Positions 21,829 to 32,752 of a stretch of 64,000 nt of DNA are shown here, in pieces. The notes under the pieces were generated by a model that was given only the letters and a program-made list of their open reading frames with translations, was not told the origin of the DNA and made no database searches. The position numbers and the translations under genes are program-made. The stretch covers positions 558,001 to 622,000 of the forward strand of contig LUGG01000014.1 in the NCBI GenBank assembly GCA_001683735.1. Reading direction: 5' to 3'. How positions within the stretch are numbered: the first letter of the stretch is position 1; each line of letters begins with the position of its first letter. The stretch comes from Grifola frondosa (taxonomy: Eukaryota; Basidiomycota; Agaricomycetes; Polyporales; Grifolaceae).

Positions 21829-24800
21829 TTACCAGAATGTGGGTTGCGAAACCAGTGACTCCGGACTGGGATAGGTCTGCGCAAGCGGCTGGACGCTAGA
21901 CATGCTTGCCGTACCTGGGGAGTACTGGAATCCCGGGTAGGGCTCCGACGTGATGAATCCTAGACCGGATTCGAGCCCAAACACACGGCCGACGTTATCG
22001 TAGCTGTACTCTTTCATATACTGTGCGGATGGTTCCGGCTTCGCGGAGATCTTCTTCTCGGGACCCCCGTCGTCATCGCCAAGGGCTTCGCCAGCAGGTC
22101 GCTTTTGCCTCGCACTGGGCAACGAAGGAGATGTGAGAGCCGAAGCCGGGCTGCTTGAGAGCGTTCCATCCAGGAGCTGTTGCACCGCCTTCGCCATCGG
22201 CCAGGTGCCCTGGAATGATACCCTGCTTAAATACGCTGCCATTCCGCACAAGGACAATCTGCGCACCTCGAGCCGCTGCAGAATGGTCATATAACGTCGG
22301 AGCCTAGAGCTAGCTTGAAGGTCATTGGGCAAAGTCGTCACTAAAAACAAACAAACGCTCAGATATGTCCTCGTTGGGAAAGGCATGAAAGCGCACGTAT
22401 GAGAACGTCGATGATTCTGGCCAAGCACGCAATTGCAGACATCAACATGAGGCTCGCGTTCCAGAATATGACAAGGCGGAGATGGAGACGTACCCGGCAG
22501 AGAGAAGGTATCCAGGGATGAAGGCGGAGCCAAACCTCGATGCGTGGCTATCATCCCAGACTGTGACTACATTCTTATCAGAACTCCGCAACTCAATGAC
22601 AGCGAAGGCAAATAAGACCCACCGATGGACGATATCCGGTCAACGGCGTCTCGACAAACGGTAAGAGCCTTCGACTGCGTGCCCTGAGGTCCAGAGTAGA
22701 AGCTCTGGGTCAGCGGGCCATGGATGCTATTCTGCTTTAGTACAATGAGATTTGGGGTACGGAAGATCTGACTCACAAGGCGCGATGTAGAAGAATCACA
22801 GCCCACCAATATTGGAGATGGAGCTGAAGGACTGGAGAAGGGATTACGCCTCTCTGACGAGAGTCGATCTGTAAAACGATTGGCAACGACTGTACCCACT
22901 GAACGAGCTTATACTCCAAACGTTTTGAACGGATGTTGAGTGTTTTCTCAGAGGGCCGGGTGATAGAATAGAGCTCGTCCAAGACGGAACCGACGATAGT
23001 GGCTGCGAAGGTTCGAAATAGCGCTAGACGTTAAGAAAAGATCTACTTACAAAGGGATCTAGACGCGTTGAAGCATATTTTCATACATTCAGTCGTCTCG
23101 AACCCAATTGGCATGAGACTCCGAGACCCAGAAGGATCGTCCCCGTTCGGCTGGTTCTCGATGATCAGTAATCTTCTTGAAATGTGGTTATGCGCTTACC
23201 TGGTTCAGCTGGATGGGTGGAGTATCGACGTCTTGTAGATGGATCATGGTGGGCCGACCTAGACATGCAGAACTCAGAAGCAGGAGGTAAAAATAGCAAT
23301 GACTTTGATACCTATCAGCGCAGAAATGAACCTATGAAGAAACCGTAAATATGTCATACGTGAGGAGCAGAAAATGAACAAACCTATCGGCAACAATGCA
23401 GCCTGTCCATATTTGCTGCTGCATACATTGCTCTTCGTAAGATATAGGGCCCGATGGGGATTTGATGTCGTTCATAGCGCGGTGGAAGCTCAAAGCCTGT
23501 GCCTGTGAAAATACATCAGGACATACACACAGGAATGGACAACCTCCAGACCATTCGTACAGCCATGCCTACCACATGAGTAAATTAGCTCAACATCCGA
23601 CAGGATGAGGTCAGCGCCCTACTCACCGACGTATTCCCAGCTATCTTCAAGAAGCCCTGCCAGCCATTGTGAGGACAATGAAAAGATCTGACCTCCAGAC
23701 TGTTTCCCTACCGATTCCCATGCTGTAATATCCAAGGAGTAGAAGTGCCTGGCATAGCGATGGATGGCTTCGGCCACGCATAGATCCTTACATGATACAT
23801 GGATCAATATTAATTCCTATGTACGCTGTGGAAGCACACGAGACTTACGATGCAATCTAGCTGCGTCTGCGACAAAGGAGTCGCTATTATATTCCGAAAT
23901 ATCACCAGTTGGGGAGTCAAGATGTCGGGTTGCAATGGCAAAAATTGCCAGTAACAAAATCTCAAATGATCTCCGTGAACGTGCAGAATCGACTCTATCT
24001 TGAGCATCACTGGGCGAGACAGAGATAATGAAGCTAGTGTGTATGAGAGATGATGCTACATACCTATTGAAGTCATTGCAGAAATGCGTCAGATATCATG
24101 GGCAATTAGGAAATGTACAAATATTGACCTTCGATGATACATCTCTTCGAAACACGCTATGTTTACGACGGGAAACATGGGGTGAACCAAATCGAAGTAA
24201 CGTCGAATCAAACAGTGCTGTCGGGCAGGAGAGAGCCGTCGCAAAATATCCATATAATTCAAGTCTGGGTCGATTTCGTTCCCTGAGTCGAATGGATACC
24301 GTTCACTAAATATAAGTTATGATCAGAATGATAAAGTGAAGTTAGAAAACCTATAAAGACTACTCACATAGTATCTTCTCGCCGGCCCGTACGTAGTTTG
24401 CGGCATTGACGTAGAATGTGAAGTCCACTGCTACGAGATGCCGTACGGTACTGCGGTAGCGTGAATGAGTCTGCGCACCATAAAGTTGTATTCGACTGAC
24501 CTGTCCATCCTCATCAATATAGACGTCTTCCGACGTGACAGGAACTTTGAGCTCAGGTTCATCTGAAACATCCGACTCGCCTATGAAGGAAGTCAGTCAA
24601 CACGCCATGAATAAGGCATACGCACGCACATTCGATTTTCTCCAAACTGTCCCAGGTAGTTCCATCTTTTCCTCCAGAAAAAGAATACGTACTCGGCGAC
24701 GATGTCAGGGGTGACATCTCTTTAGTTGGGAATGTCACATTGGACATCATAGGGAACGACGCGCGCCTGTTTCTGACATCCGCCATCGACGTAGTGCTAT

Positions 24801-25742
24801 ATGAACTTTGCGAAGCCGATGGCACACGGGATTCTGTGTGCATAAGGAGAGAGCGAAGATTGTCTTGCCAATCACTACTGGGGCTGACGAGCATAAGGCT
24901 ACCTATAACCTTTAGTTAGGACGTCGAATCAAGAGAAAGATAAGAGCAATTGACGAACCTGTATGAGGCGTTGACCCACTACTGGAGGAGGCATCCTCGC
25001 CGATATTTGTGGTTATTGATGCAAGAAAATCTTCCTTGGTCGAACCGAAGCTAATGAATGGTACGCTTAGCAACTGTCTGTGGCGATACAAAAGTAGACT
25101 CGTCCTGCTCACGGATGGCTGACCCGTCCCTTGGGACCGAAAGGGCCTACGTTGACGCGCTGTATGATCTGACTGGCCAGCTTATCCTGCGACAGATCCT
25201 GGAGCAGTCCACGAGCACGGGGATCCTCAGAGCCGATAACAGTGCCTAATAGTGCTTCAACCTGGTGCAAACGTCGCTCGATAGCAAGGATGTATCTTTG
25301 GAATTTTTCAGTCGAGATATGGAGATAGATCCGCTACTACACAACTTACCCCTTTGGTGGTCCTCTCTTATGGCTTGGACCTGTCCGAAACCAGATGACG
25401 TTGAAGTGAATTCGTGGAACACGAAGGGCTCACCGACGAAAGTGCAGGCTATTTGCGATGGTGAGCGGTGAAGTCAACCTACAGCTCTGAAATGTCGACT
25501 CACCAAGACCCAGAGATGAACATCCACGACAAGGCTGGTTGGAAGGCCCTGACCGGACACGCTCACATTTGCTCTTCGTGCGGCGACATTCATCACAAGC
25601 TCATGAACAATGAACGACAGGATAGCCGTCAGACTGATAATGCAATACCTCGCGTACTGCGTCGCCGGCTGTGGCTGTCAATAGCTAGCTGGGTATCCGT
25701 TGGGGACACCGGTCTGTCTTCATCTGACGGTTCGGAATACAT
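21829..25742 (-). CDS. Zn2Cys6 fungal-specific transcription factor
   Basis: Nuclear sequence-specific regulator. The start MYSEPSDEDRPVSPT at 25742 leads through a basic stretch (SHSRRRSTR) to a zinc cluster that is complete once a 47-nt intron is removed: CDECRRTKSKCE, 11 residues, C-RG-C, SSLGLA, C. That is exactly CX2CX6CX11CX2CX6C, at roughly 25440-25599. A dimerisation-type helix follows (ILAIERRLHQVEALLG). The middle holds Ser-rich exons (about 24560-25110) and many small exons of the fungal_trans region, e.g. IHRYARHFYSLDITAWES near 23700 and LVQWVQSLPIVLQIDS near 22880. The C-terminus ends SLVSQPTFW at 21829. Exon joins in the middle are not all resolved. Target genes cannot be inferred; the E2 gene is divergent from it. 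Confidence 0.82.
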
Positions 25743-26973
25743 GCTACGAGGAAATACGGGGGTAAGAACTGTTGGGATAGAAGCGGCTTAAGGCTATATG
25801 TCGGAAAAGGAGCCAAGGGAATGGCGCTATGGCATAACGAATCTCTGCTTGAGCGGCCAATTGGGGACTTCCATTCCGAACTTGGAGGAACTTGCCTTTG
25901 ACCGAGGGACTGTCGCACACACGGGCCGAGTGGAAGACGGGGCGAACTCTCGGACGAAGTCCAGAACATTTTCTTGCTGGCCTGGCTATAGGAGGACGGT
26001 CAGGAAAGGCCTCAAAACGGCGCCCCTTGCCAATTCCGTGCCGGAGGGGAACATGACACTGCAGCCATCTGTCCAACCGTATTAAGTGACGTCACCCATA
26101 TCATCGCGGGACGTTGTTGAAGTCCGCAGAGGTCTGCAGGCCTCAGGCCTCAGCCAAGGTCCCGGATTGGCACAATCTTCGCGCTTAATCATAGACCACA
26201 ACTAATGTGACGACGAATCTGTGTAATGATGACATGCGCAACGCTTCATCGCTACAGCTTCCAATTGAGCGACAAACATTCGACCAGGTCATTCAAGGTG
26301 TAGCTCAATTCGGTGAGGTAGATTGTCGTTGCCAGCTACGCAGCTACTACAATTATCTGGGAACAAATGCTCAGCATGAGTGAACAATCTCGAGTGAATA
26401 AGTGAGCAGCACACCTACCATCCAGAGCTTTCTCGAGCAATGCGACGGAACCCTCCGAACCGGCACAATGGTGTCTAAGATGCACAAGAACCAGGGAGGA
26501 TTAGGAGTAGGAATAGAATTATAGGAGCCCGAGAGTATGGAGGGCTGTATTGGGCTGCAAAGCACATAATCTGTGCATATCAGAAGTGGTCCAGCACAAA
26601 CCTACACCTCCCACACATCCAAAGAGGATCCAGACACGCCGTGGCCAGGGGCTCCATCACCGAAGGAAGCCGCGGACGCTAACGGGAGTTGAAAGATTTG
26701 ACCATTTTCAAAGTAGCAACGAGAATCCACAGCCCTGGCCAATTGAGAAGGGAGATTATATGAGTCTAGATTGAAAGAGACCAACAATTACTTACTCCGT
26801 TAGTATGTTACGTAAACGAACTTCCTTACTTACTTTCAGTAACAAATTTGCTTATCCTGCATTGATAATAGTTGTTACCTTGGTTGTTACCTTTCTACTA
26901 TCAAACTCTGTCGTAGCTAAATCCTACATTGAGCCCTCGCTCGATATTTGCTCGATCTCGCCAAGCATCAGCA
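25743..26973. promoter_or_regulatory. Divergent promoter region, 1.2 kb
   Basis: Lies between the Zn2Cys6 regulator (-) and the E2 gene (+). It contains a CRE-type palindrome at 26086-26095 and a short direct repeat of caggcct around 26135-26150. Open frames in it have no coding character. The long spacer compared with the other divergent pairs suggests regulated promoters. Confidence 0.5.
26086..26095. promoter_or_regulatory. CRE/ATF-type palindrome GTGACGTCAC
   Basis: A perfect 10-bp palindrome containing TGACGTCA, the bZIP (ATF/CREB) consensus. It lies 344 bp upstream of the Zn2Cys6 start and 880 bp upstream of the E2 start. Binding is not shown. Confidence 0.5.
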
Positions 26974-29900
26974 ATGGACAGAGAGGTCCAGCAACTTGTA
27001 GAGATGGTGAGGTGGCCTTCATAGACCATCAGTGAAACAGAATCCTCATCCTCTGCCACTTAGGGCGCGACAGTGGCGCAGGCTCGAGCTGCTTTAAAGC
27101 AATACAAGGATGTCATGGAAGCCGCAGACCGCATTTTCGACGGGAGTTTTGATCACGTCGTTGACGAGGACGGAGATGCGGAGATGACGTCTGCCGACAG
27201 AGTGGAAGACAAGCAGAAGGCCAGGTTGATCGTGCGCGTTCTCGCCAAAATCCATCTAATGCGCGAGCGATGCTGACGGTGGGACAGACGCCAGACGATG
27301 AGGATGAAGACATAGAAGGGGCAGAAGAAGATGATGATGGCAAGTTCACGTATGCTTTCTTGATATTGTTGGCTGAGCGCGATTCAGAGGATGAATATGT
27401 GGACTACGATTCCGATTATGGCCATAACGCGGAGCCCCGTAAAGCTCGTCTCAAACATAGATCCATACGCAGGTGTGCATATCCTTCTGCGCATCTGATT
27501 GCATTGAAATCCCATATACTTGCACAGGCATTTTCTTCTCCAAGGACAGACGAGAAGAAGTCATAGAAGTGGAAGAAGAGCCCGAGGTCTGGATTGTTCC
27601 TGGGACAAACGAGCAGGTTCCCCTCATGACACAAGGCCAGTGGATGAAAGGCTGTCCCGAGGGCAGCGAACAGAGCTTTTTATTTAGTCTATATCGGGAG
27701 CTCAGCGAGGGCCGATGCTCTTGTCCACATGGATGTGGTACAAGTATCGCACGGAAGAAGAGCGACTTTTTCTCTCTTTTCGTGAGTCCTCACAACACTC
27801 GATGACTCGTTCGATCCAATTTACTCGATGTGCAGTCAAGTTTTTCAGCATATATCAAACACTTGCAGGAGATCGTAACCCAGAAATGCAGAGTGTGCTC
27901 AAAGACATACTGTTTCGCTTGTGGAGAATCTTCTACTGTAGAACGTAAGAGGCAAACGTCGCCTCCGGAACAGGACGAGTCGTTGTTCCATTGTTCAAAC
28001 CTGCAAGGCATCATCCTTGGCGTTGGGCTAGCCATGCTTGAGAAGACGTTTATTGATGAGACGCAAGACTCCGGAGAAGGCAAGGGCCATGGCCAGCCGG
28101 CATCGAGGACCAATAAGAGACGTAAAGTGGTCCCGGAGCCAGTTCCATTTGATATGGATGAGGATGATGAGGACGAAGAGGACGAAGACTATCGTCTCCC
28201 GGTGCCGGGCAGAAAGCCAAAAGTCGGCACGGGTTATGCGGGAAATATCAAAGAAGACGTAAGGATCGCTATGTGCAACATTGTACCTGTAACTTACGCG
28301 TTGAGAACAGACATCTGGACAAGTCGAAGCCCAAGCTATACAGCACGAGAAAGACCAGAAACTAGCTACTCTCTTGTCAAACATCCGTGTCTTCCTTCCT
28401 GCCATTAACCGACCAGGAGGTAGCCGAACTAGCGATTATCTTGTACATCCGACCACATTGGCCCATTTGCGGCGTCGGTTCAATTTCGTCAGTAGTCAGC
28501 TACTTCGGAATGATTCTCTCACAGACATGTCGGATCGGTCCGTACTGTACTTCGAACTGTTCGAGTGGCTCGAGGTGCGTCTCCGCCATGCTCGTTACCC
28601 CAAATGGCATGATCGACAGCTGCATGATAGACTATCTCTAGCCATGAAGCGCTAGCTAGCATGATGGCAATGCCTATTATGGTCGTCACGTCCGTGAAGG
28701 CTGTCGTTGCGAAGAAACCGTCCTCCAGAGGTGCCCCCCGCATACGTGAACGCACGATAGTCTACGAAGGAAGCTCTGGGCCGCGTGAGCTACTCGAGGC
28801 GATCGTCATTCAGGCAACGGCGGCGCTCAAAGGCCTCGAAGGCGTAAAACAGCCCGCGCAGCAGGTCGAAGAAATGTCTGAGGAACAGAAGCGGATGACG
28901 ACCGACGACAAAGGCAAGGCCCGCGATACTGGCCCGACCATGTCTGAAGAGAACTCTAAGTTGCTCAACTTCTGCCTGCGCATCGTCAACACCGCGAAAG
29001 CGATCGACCGGTCGCTGCGCGAGATGAAGGGCGACGCGTTCGTGGAGCGCCTGCATGCTGGATTGCCGAAGATCCCCATGTCGACGAATCAGGAGGACAG
29101 CATCCGCGTCGAAGCTGGCGATACCGAGGAGAGCGCGAGAAAGGCGTACATGGAATGGGCGAATCGCGTACGCTTCGAGTATTGCGACCTGACGATCCCG
29201 CCATCGAAGGGCTCGCCTCCAGTGGCGGATGATGATCAGACACCTCACTTCAAATTTTATTATAATAATGAGGCGCGCATGCTTGCGAATGCTGACATTC
29301 CGAAGCGGTCATTGGCAATCGCGAAGGAGGTGCGTAGAAAAGTAACTTCATCTGCCGCAAGAATGCACGACTAAATTACGTGATATTTAGCTGGCGGTGC
29401 TCACTACAAATCTGCCTGTGGCATGGGATTCTTCAGTTTTTCTCCGAGTAGATGAGACTCGAGTAGACGTAATTAAGGCCCTCATTACGGGCCCGGAAGG
29501 AACACCGTATGTATCATCATATATCTTCATCGTTGTTCTGCTGATAGATGTGTTTCTCGACAGTTATTACAATGGCTGGTAAGTTTTTTCCGGTCTCAGT
29601 ATGTACGTTGGTGGGTGCTGATTGGTCTCTAGCTATCTGTTCGATGTGTTTCTTGGACCGAATTATAACCACTCGCCTCCAAGTGTGAAGTACATGACAG
29701 TAAGACGGATTTAACTCCCAGATCATGCCGTCATTAACGACCATTTTGTTGCAGACTAATGGCGGAAAATTCAGGTTCAATCCTAATTTATATGCTGTAA
29801 GTTTCATGTTCGCTGCTCATGAAGACCCTTTTACCGAGCTGTATTTGTAGGATGGTAAGGTGTGCCTATCTCTCCTGGGTACGTGGCAAGGCCCCGGCTG

Positions 29901-30492
29901 GATTTCCGGGAAGTCGACATTACTGCAAGTACGAGCAACCTATAGTTGATACTTTTGCCCCTCGTTGACGAAGGCCATTTAGGTTTTAATTTCGATACAA
30001 TCCATGATCCTCTGTGAGGAGCCGTATTTAAATGAGCCAGGCTGGGCATCGAGCGGAGGAACACCACAATCGCGTGCATGTGAGTGCTTTAGCCTCAGTA
30101 CCAGAATTCTGAGTTGTTAATCCCGCTACTACATAGACTCTGCCAATGTGCGTCGAATGGTTGTGAAGACGGCGGTGCGTTCCATTCTAAGCTTCTATTG
30201 TGTGGTCGCTTACCCGGTCTTGAGAATGCAGATGTTGGGTAATCTGAAAGCTCCGCCTGAGCCTTGGGGCGACGTCATTCGGACACATTTCCGCTTGAAG
30301 GCTAGGTCGATCATTGTTCAGCTCGATAAGTGGCTTGAGGAAGATGATGGCAAGGCGACAACCGGAGACGGTGCATATACACAGAAATCGGTCGCAAGCG
30401 GCAGTTCGAACGGTTTCAGGGCAGACGTGGACGAGCTGAAGACGTTGTTGACTCGACTACAGTCGGGAGACAGCATCGACACGAGTTCGTGA
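26974..30492 (+). CDS. Large ubiquitin-conjugating enzyme: UBA + zinc half-cluster + UBE2O/BIRC6-type UBC domain
   Basis: About 950 residues in some 14 exons. It starts MDREVQQLVEM / GATVAQARAALKQY, a UBA domain split by an intron. Acidic linkers follow, then WMWYKYRTEEERLFL, SAYIKHLQEIVTQ and a cysteine cluster CRVCSKTYCFACG with a later HC. A helical middle (to about 29330) leads to the UBC fold: WDSSVFLRVDETRVDVIKA, GTP-YYNGCYLFDVFLGP, KFRFNPNLYADGKVCLSLL and LISIQSMILCEEPYLNEPG. The active Cys is in GKVCLSLL. This is the UBE2O/BIRC6 subclass, large E2s that can act as E2/E3 hybrids. Two missing bases (27712-27713, 27841-27845) explain the frame jumps; restoring the first gives EGPMLLSTWMWY. 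Confidence 0.85.
29564..29578 (+). other. 15-nt exon of the E2 gene
   Basis: The exon ttattacaatggctg, between cgacag and gtaagt, supplies YYNG within GTPYYNGCYLF. The UBC fold needs exactly these residues, so this tiny exon is real. Confidence 0.85.
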
Positions 30493-30845
30493 GCTTGACG
30501 CGTTTAACACACAAACTCTTGGGGGAGCAAGAATCTGTAGTATGTGTATTGTATCGCGTAATATATCCAGCACAGGCCAGTAGATGGTATCTTAATATTT
30601 CACTCGGTGAACTTTGCCGTGAGCAGCGGTTTTGAACTGCAAATAAATGCTTTGCGCGAGACTTGCATGTGATTGGCGCGCTACGCACATGTGATGTCGG
30701 AAAGAGGAGTACGCGCCGGATGAGGGTACGGACTATCGGACATGCTGCTCGTGCGTTATTAGACAGACCTTCTCACTGACTCCAACGGTCACCAGCTCAC
30801 CACTTTCCTTACCCCCATTCGCGCTGAATTCTTCTATTTCTCGAC
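30493..30845. other. Intergenic, 353 bp
   Basis: Tandem spacer between the E2 stop and the carrier ATG. Holds a 3' UTR and a promoter; nothing else recognised. Confidence 0.5.
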
Positions 30846-32138
30846 ATGGCTAGCGATTCCGTGATTCACGCGCTCGCAGGTGCTGCAGGCGGGATTGTCG
30901 CCATGACTGCTACATAGCAAGTCATAGTCGTTTCTTAGCATGATTTGTATGCTAAATATTTCCGGTGCAGCCCCTCGTTGTTCTATCTACACGAGCTGCT
31001 GTGGAAACCAAGAAGGAGCAGAAGGTAAGTACTCGCGGTGTAGGACGTCGAACCGAACCAACTGGTTTGCATCCAGTCCACCTATGAGGCAATCCTGGAC
31101 ATCATCAAGAGAGAGGGAATCCTAGGATTGTACAGCGGCCTCAATTCTAGTTTGTTGGGCATTGCAGTTACGAACGGGTAAGCTCGACTATTTTGATACT
31201 TTCCTGACTCTATGCAAAGTCTGACAACTTTCACTCGAAGGATCTACTACTATTTCTACGAAAGATCCCGCGGGTTTATTCTTACATCGAGGAAAGGCGG
31301 CAGGGGTTTAAGTACGGCAGAATCCATGCTCGCCGGCCTCATCGCAGGTTCCGCCACCACGATCATCAGCAACCCCATTTGGGTCGTCCAGACATCGCAA
31401 GCCGTACGGACGATGGACCAATCTTCCTCCTCATCCGACCCATCTGCACCCCAACCCGTCGCAAAGAGATTTGGACTCATTGGAACCATCCAGCACATCC
31501 TCCGCAAGGGCGGAATTGCCGCATTTTGGCGGGGCATCGGCCCTGCGTTGGTGCTCGTCATTAACCCGGTGATCCAGTACACCGTGTTTGAGCAGCTCAA
31601 AAATATTCTTGTGAAACGGCGTACGGCGAGGCTGAGGGCTGCAGGTCCAGCTGTGGGTACAGCCATCGCTGTTTTGTCTGACTTGGATTACTTCCTCCTT
31701 GGTGCTCTTTCGAAGCTTGGTAAGTCCTCTCGTTTTCACGGTTACATCATTCTGATGTCTTTTTGCACAGTGGCGACGTCTTCGACGTACCCGTACATGT
31801 GCGTACTTGCCCTTTACATAAACGTAACTACAGCTAATGTCATTTCATAAACAGCGTTGTGAAAAGCAGGCTGCAAGCCGGGAGCCTGAAGTACAAGTCG
31901 TCCGTTGATGGTATTCTCACCATTCTCAAAGAGGAGGGCATTGAAGGCCTATACAAGGGAGTCGGCAGCAAGCTGATGCAGAGCGTGCTGACAGCGGCTA
32001 TCCTTTTCGCCGGTCAGAGGAGATTTTATGAAATCACGAAGAAGGTTTGTGCGGCGAATGGCTGGATTTTTGGACATTGCGCTGACCATAATTTAATGTG
32101 TCTGTTCTTAGGCATTTGCTCCCACTCTCGCTAAGTAA
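30846..32138 (+). CDS. ANT1: Peroxisomal-type mitochondrial-carrier-family nucleotide transporter (PMP47/ANT1/SLC25A17-like)
   Basis: Mitochondrial-carrier-fold protein of the branch that imports ATP/CoA-type nucleotides into peroxisomes for fatty-acid activation. About 330 residues, seven or so exons, ATG 30846, stop 32138. The first repeat reads HALAGAAGGIVAMTAT-YPLVVLSTRAAV and lacks the acidic residue of the usual PX(D/E)XX(K/R), as in PMP47. The second has AGLIAGSATTIISNPIWVV. The third has ATSSTYPYIVVKSRLQ, then GIEGLYKGVGSKLMQSVLTAAILF. Each repeat carries the EG..G(L/F)Y.G or equivalent helix signal (EGILGLYSGL, GGIAAFWRGI, EGIEGLYKGV). The first intron has a GC donor, and one C is missing in the run at 30971-30974. 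Confidence 0.88.
30917..30970 (+). other. GC-AG intron in carrier gene
   Basis: The 54-nt intron starts gcaagt and ends gtgcag. No GT donor nearby avoids the in-frame TAG. It joins TAT.. to PLVVLSTR once the missing C after it is restored. Confidence 0.7.
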
Positions 32139-32752
32139 CAGATCAGTGTTCGTCACCAAGTTGCAATGATACCATAGAGAAGATATACTACTTGCAGAAA
32201 TTATTCATATACGTTATGTATACCCGCCATGCCAATTGCTCTTATTATGCCATCAAAGGTAACAGTGCATTCTGACCCGCGCGATGTCTCGAGTCTGTCC
32301 CCAACTTAGATCGTGAAAATTCAAACATGTTTGAGGACAGCGCTTTGGAGACTCTTGGGAGAGTGTGAACAATCCGATTGCGACCTTTGGAAGAATTATG
32401 TTTTGCACGTGACCGTGTAAGCGACGCGTCTGCGTTACGCGTCCTAGGGAGGCTGATCGGTGATCGATCTGACTGATCCCATAAAGATCACACATTCGTC
32501 CCTACATGCAAATTCTCTATTGTCCAATAGTTTATTATCAGCGTTATTTCGTACGAATTAAATCATGAAGTACAGTATGGTATATATATGCATCGTTGAA
32601 GATGGCAGTCTACAGCTAGTTCGGCCCAACGAACTGGTACAATATCCGACGCACAAGCCCCGACAGATGCTGAGGATCGTTCTGAATGAGTCGTTAGCAA
32701 ATTGCAGGCCCAATATTGCAGAAATTGTTGTACCTGATATGTACTCTGTTCA
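32139..32752. other. Convergent intergenic, 614 bp
   Basis: Lies between stops of the carrier (+) and the TMEM135-like gene (-). The 65-codon ORFs here on both strands have no homologous look. Nothing else seen. Confidence 0.5.
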
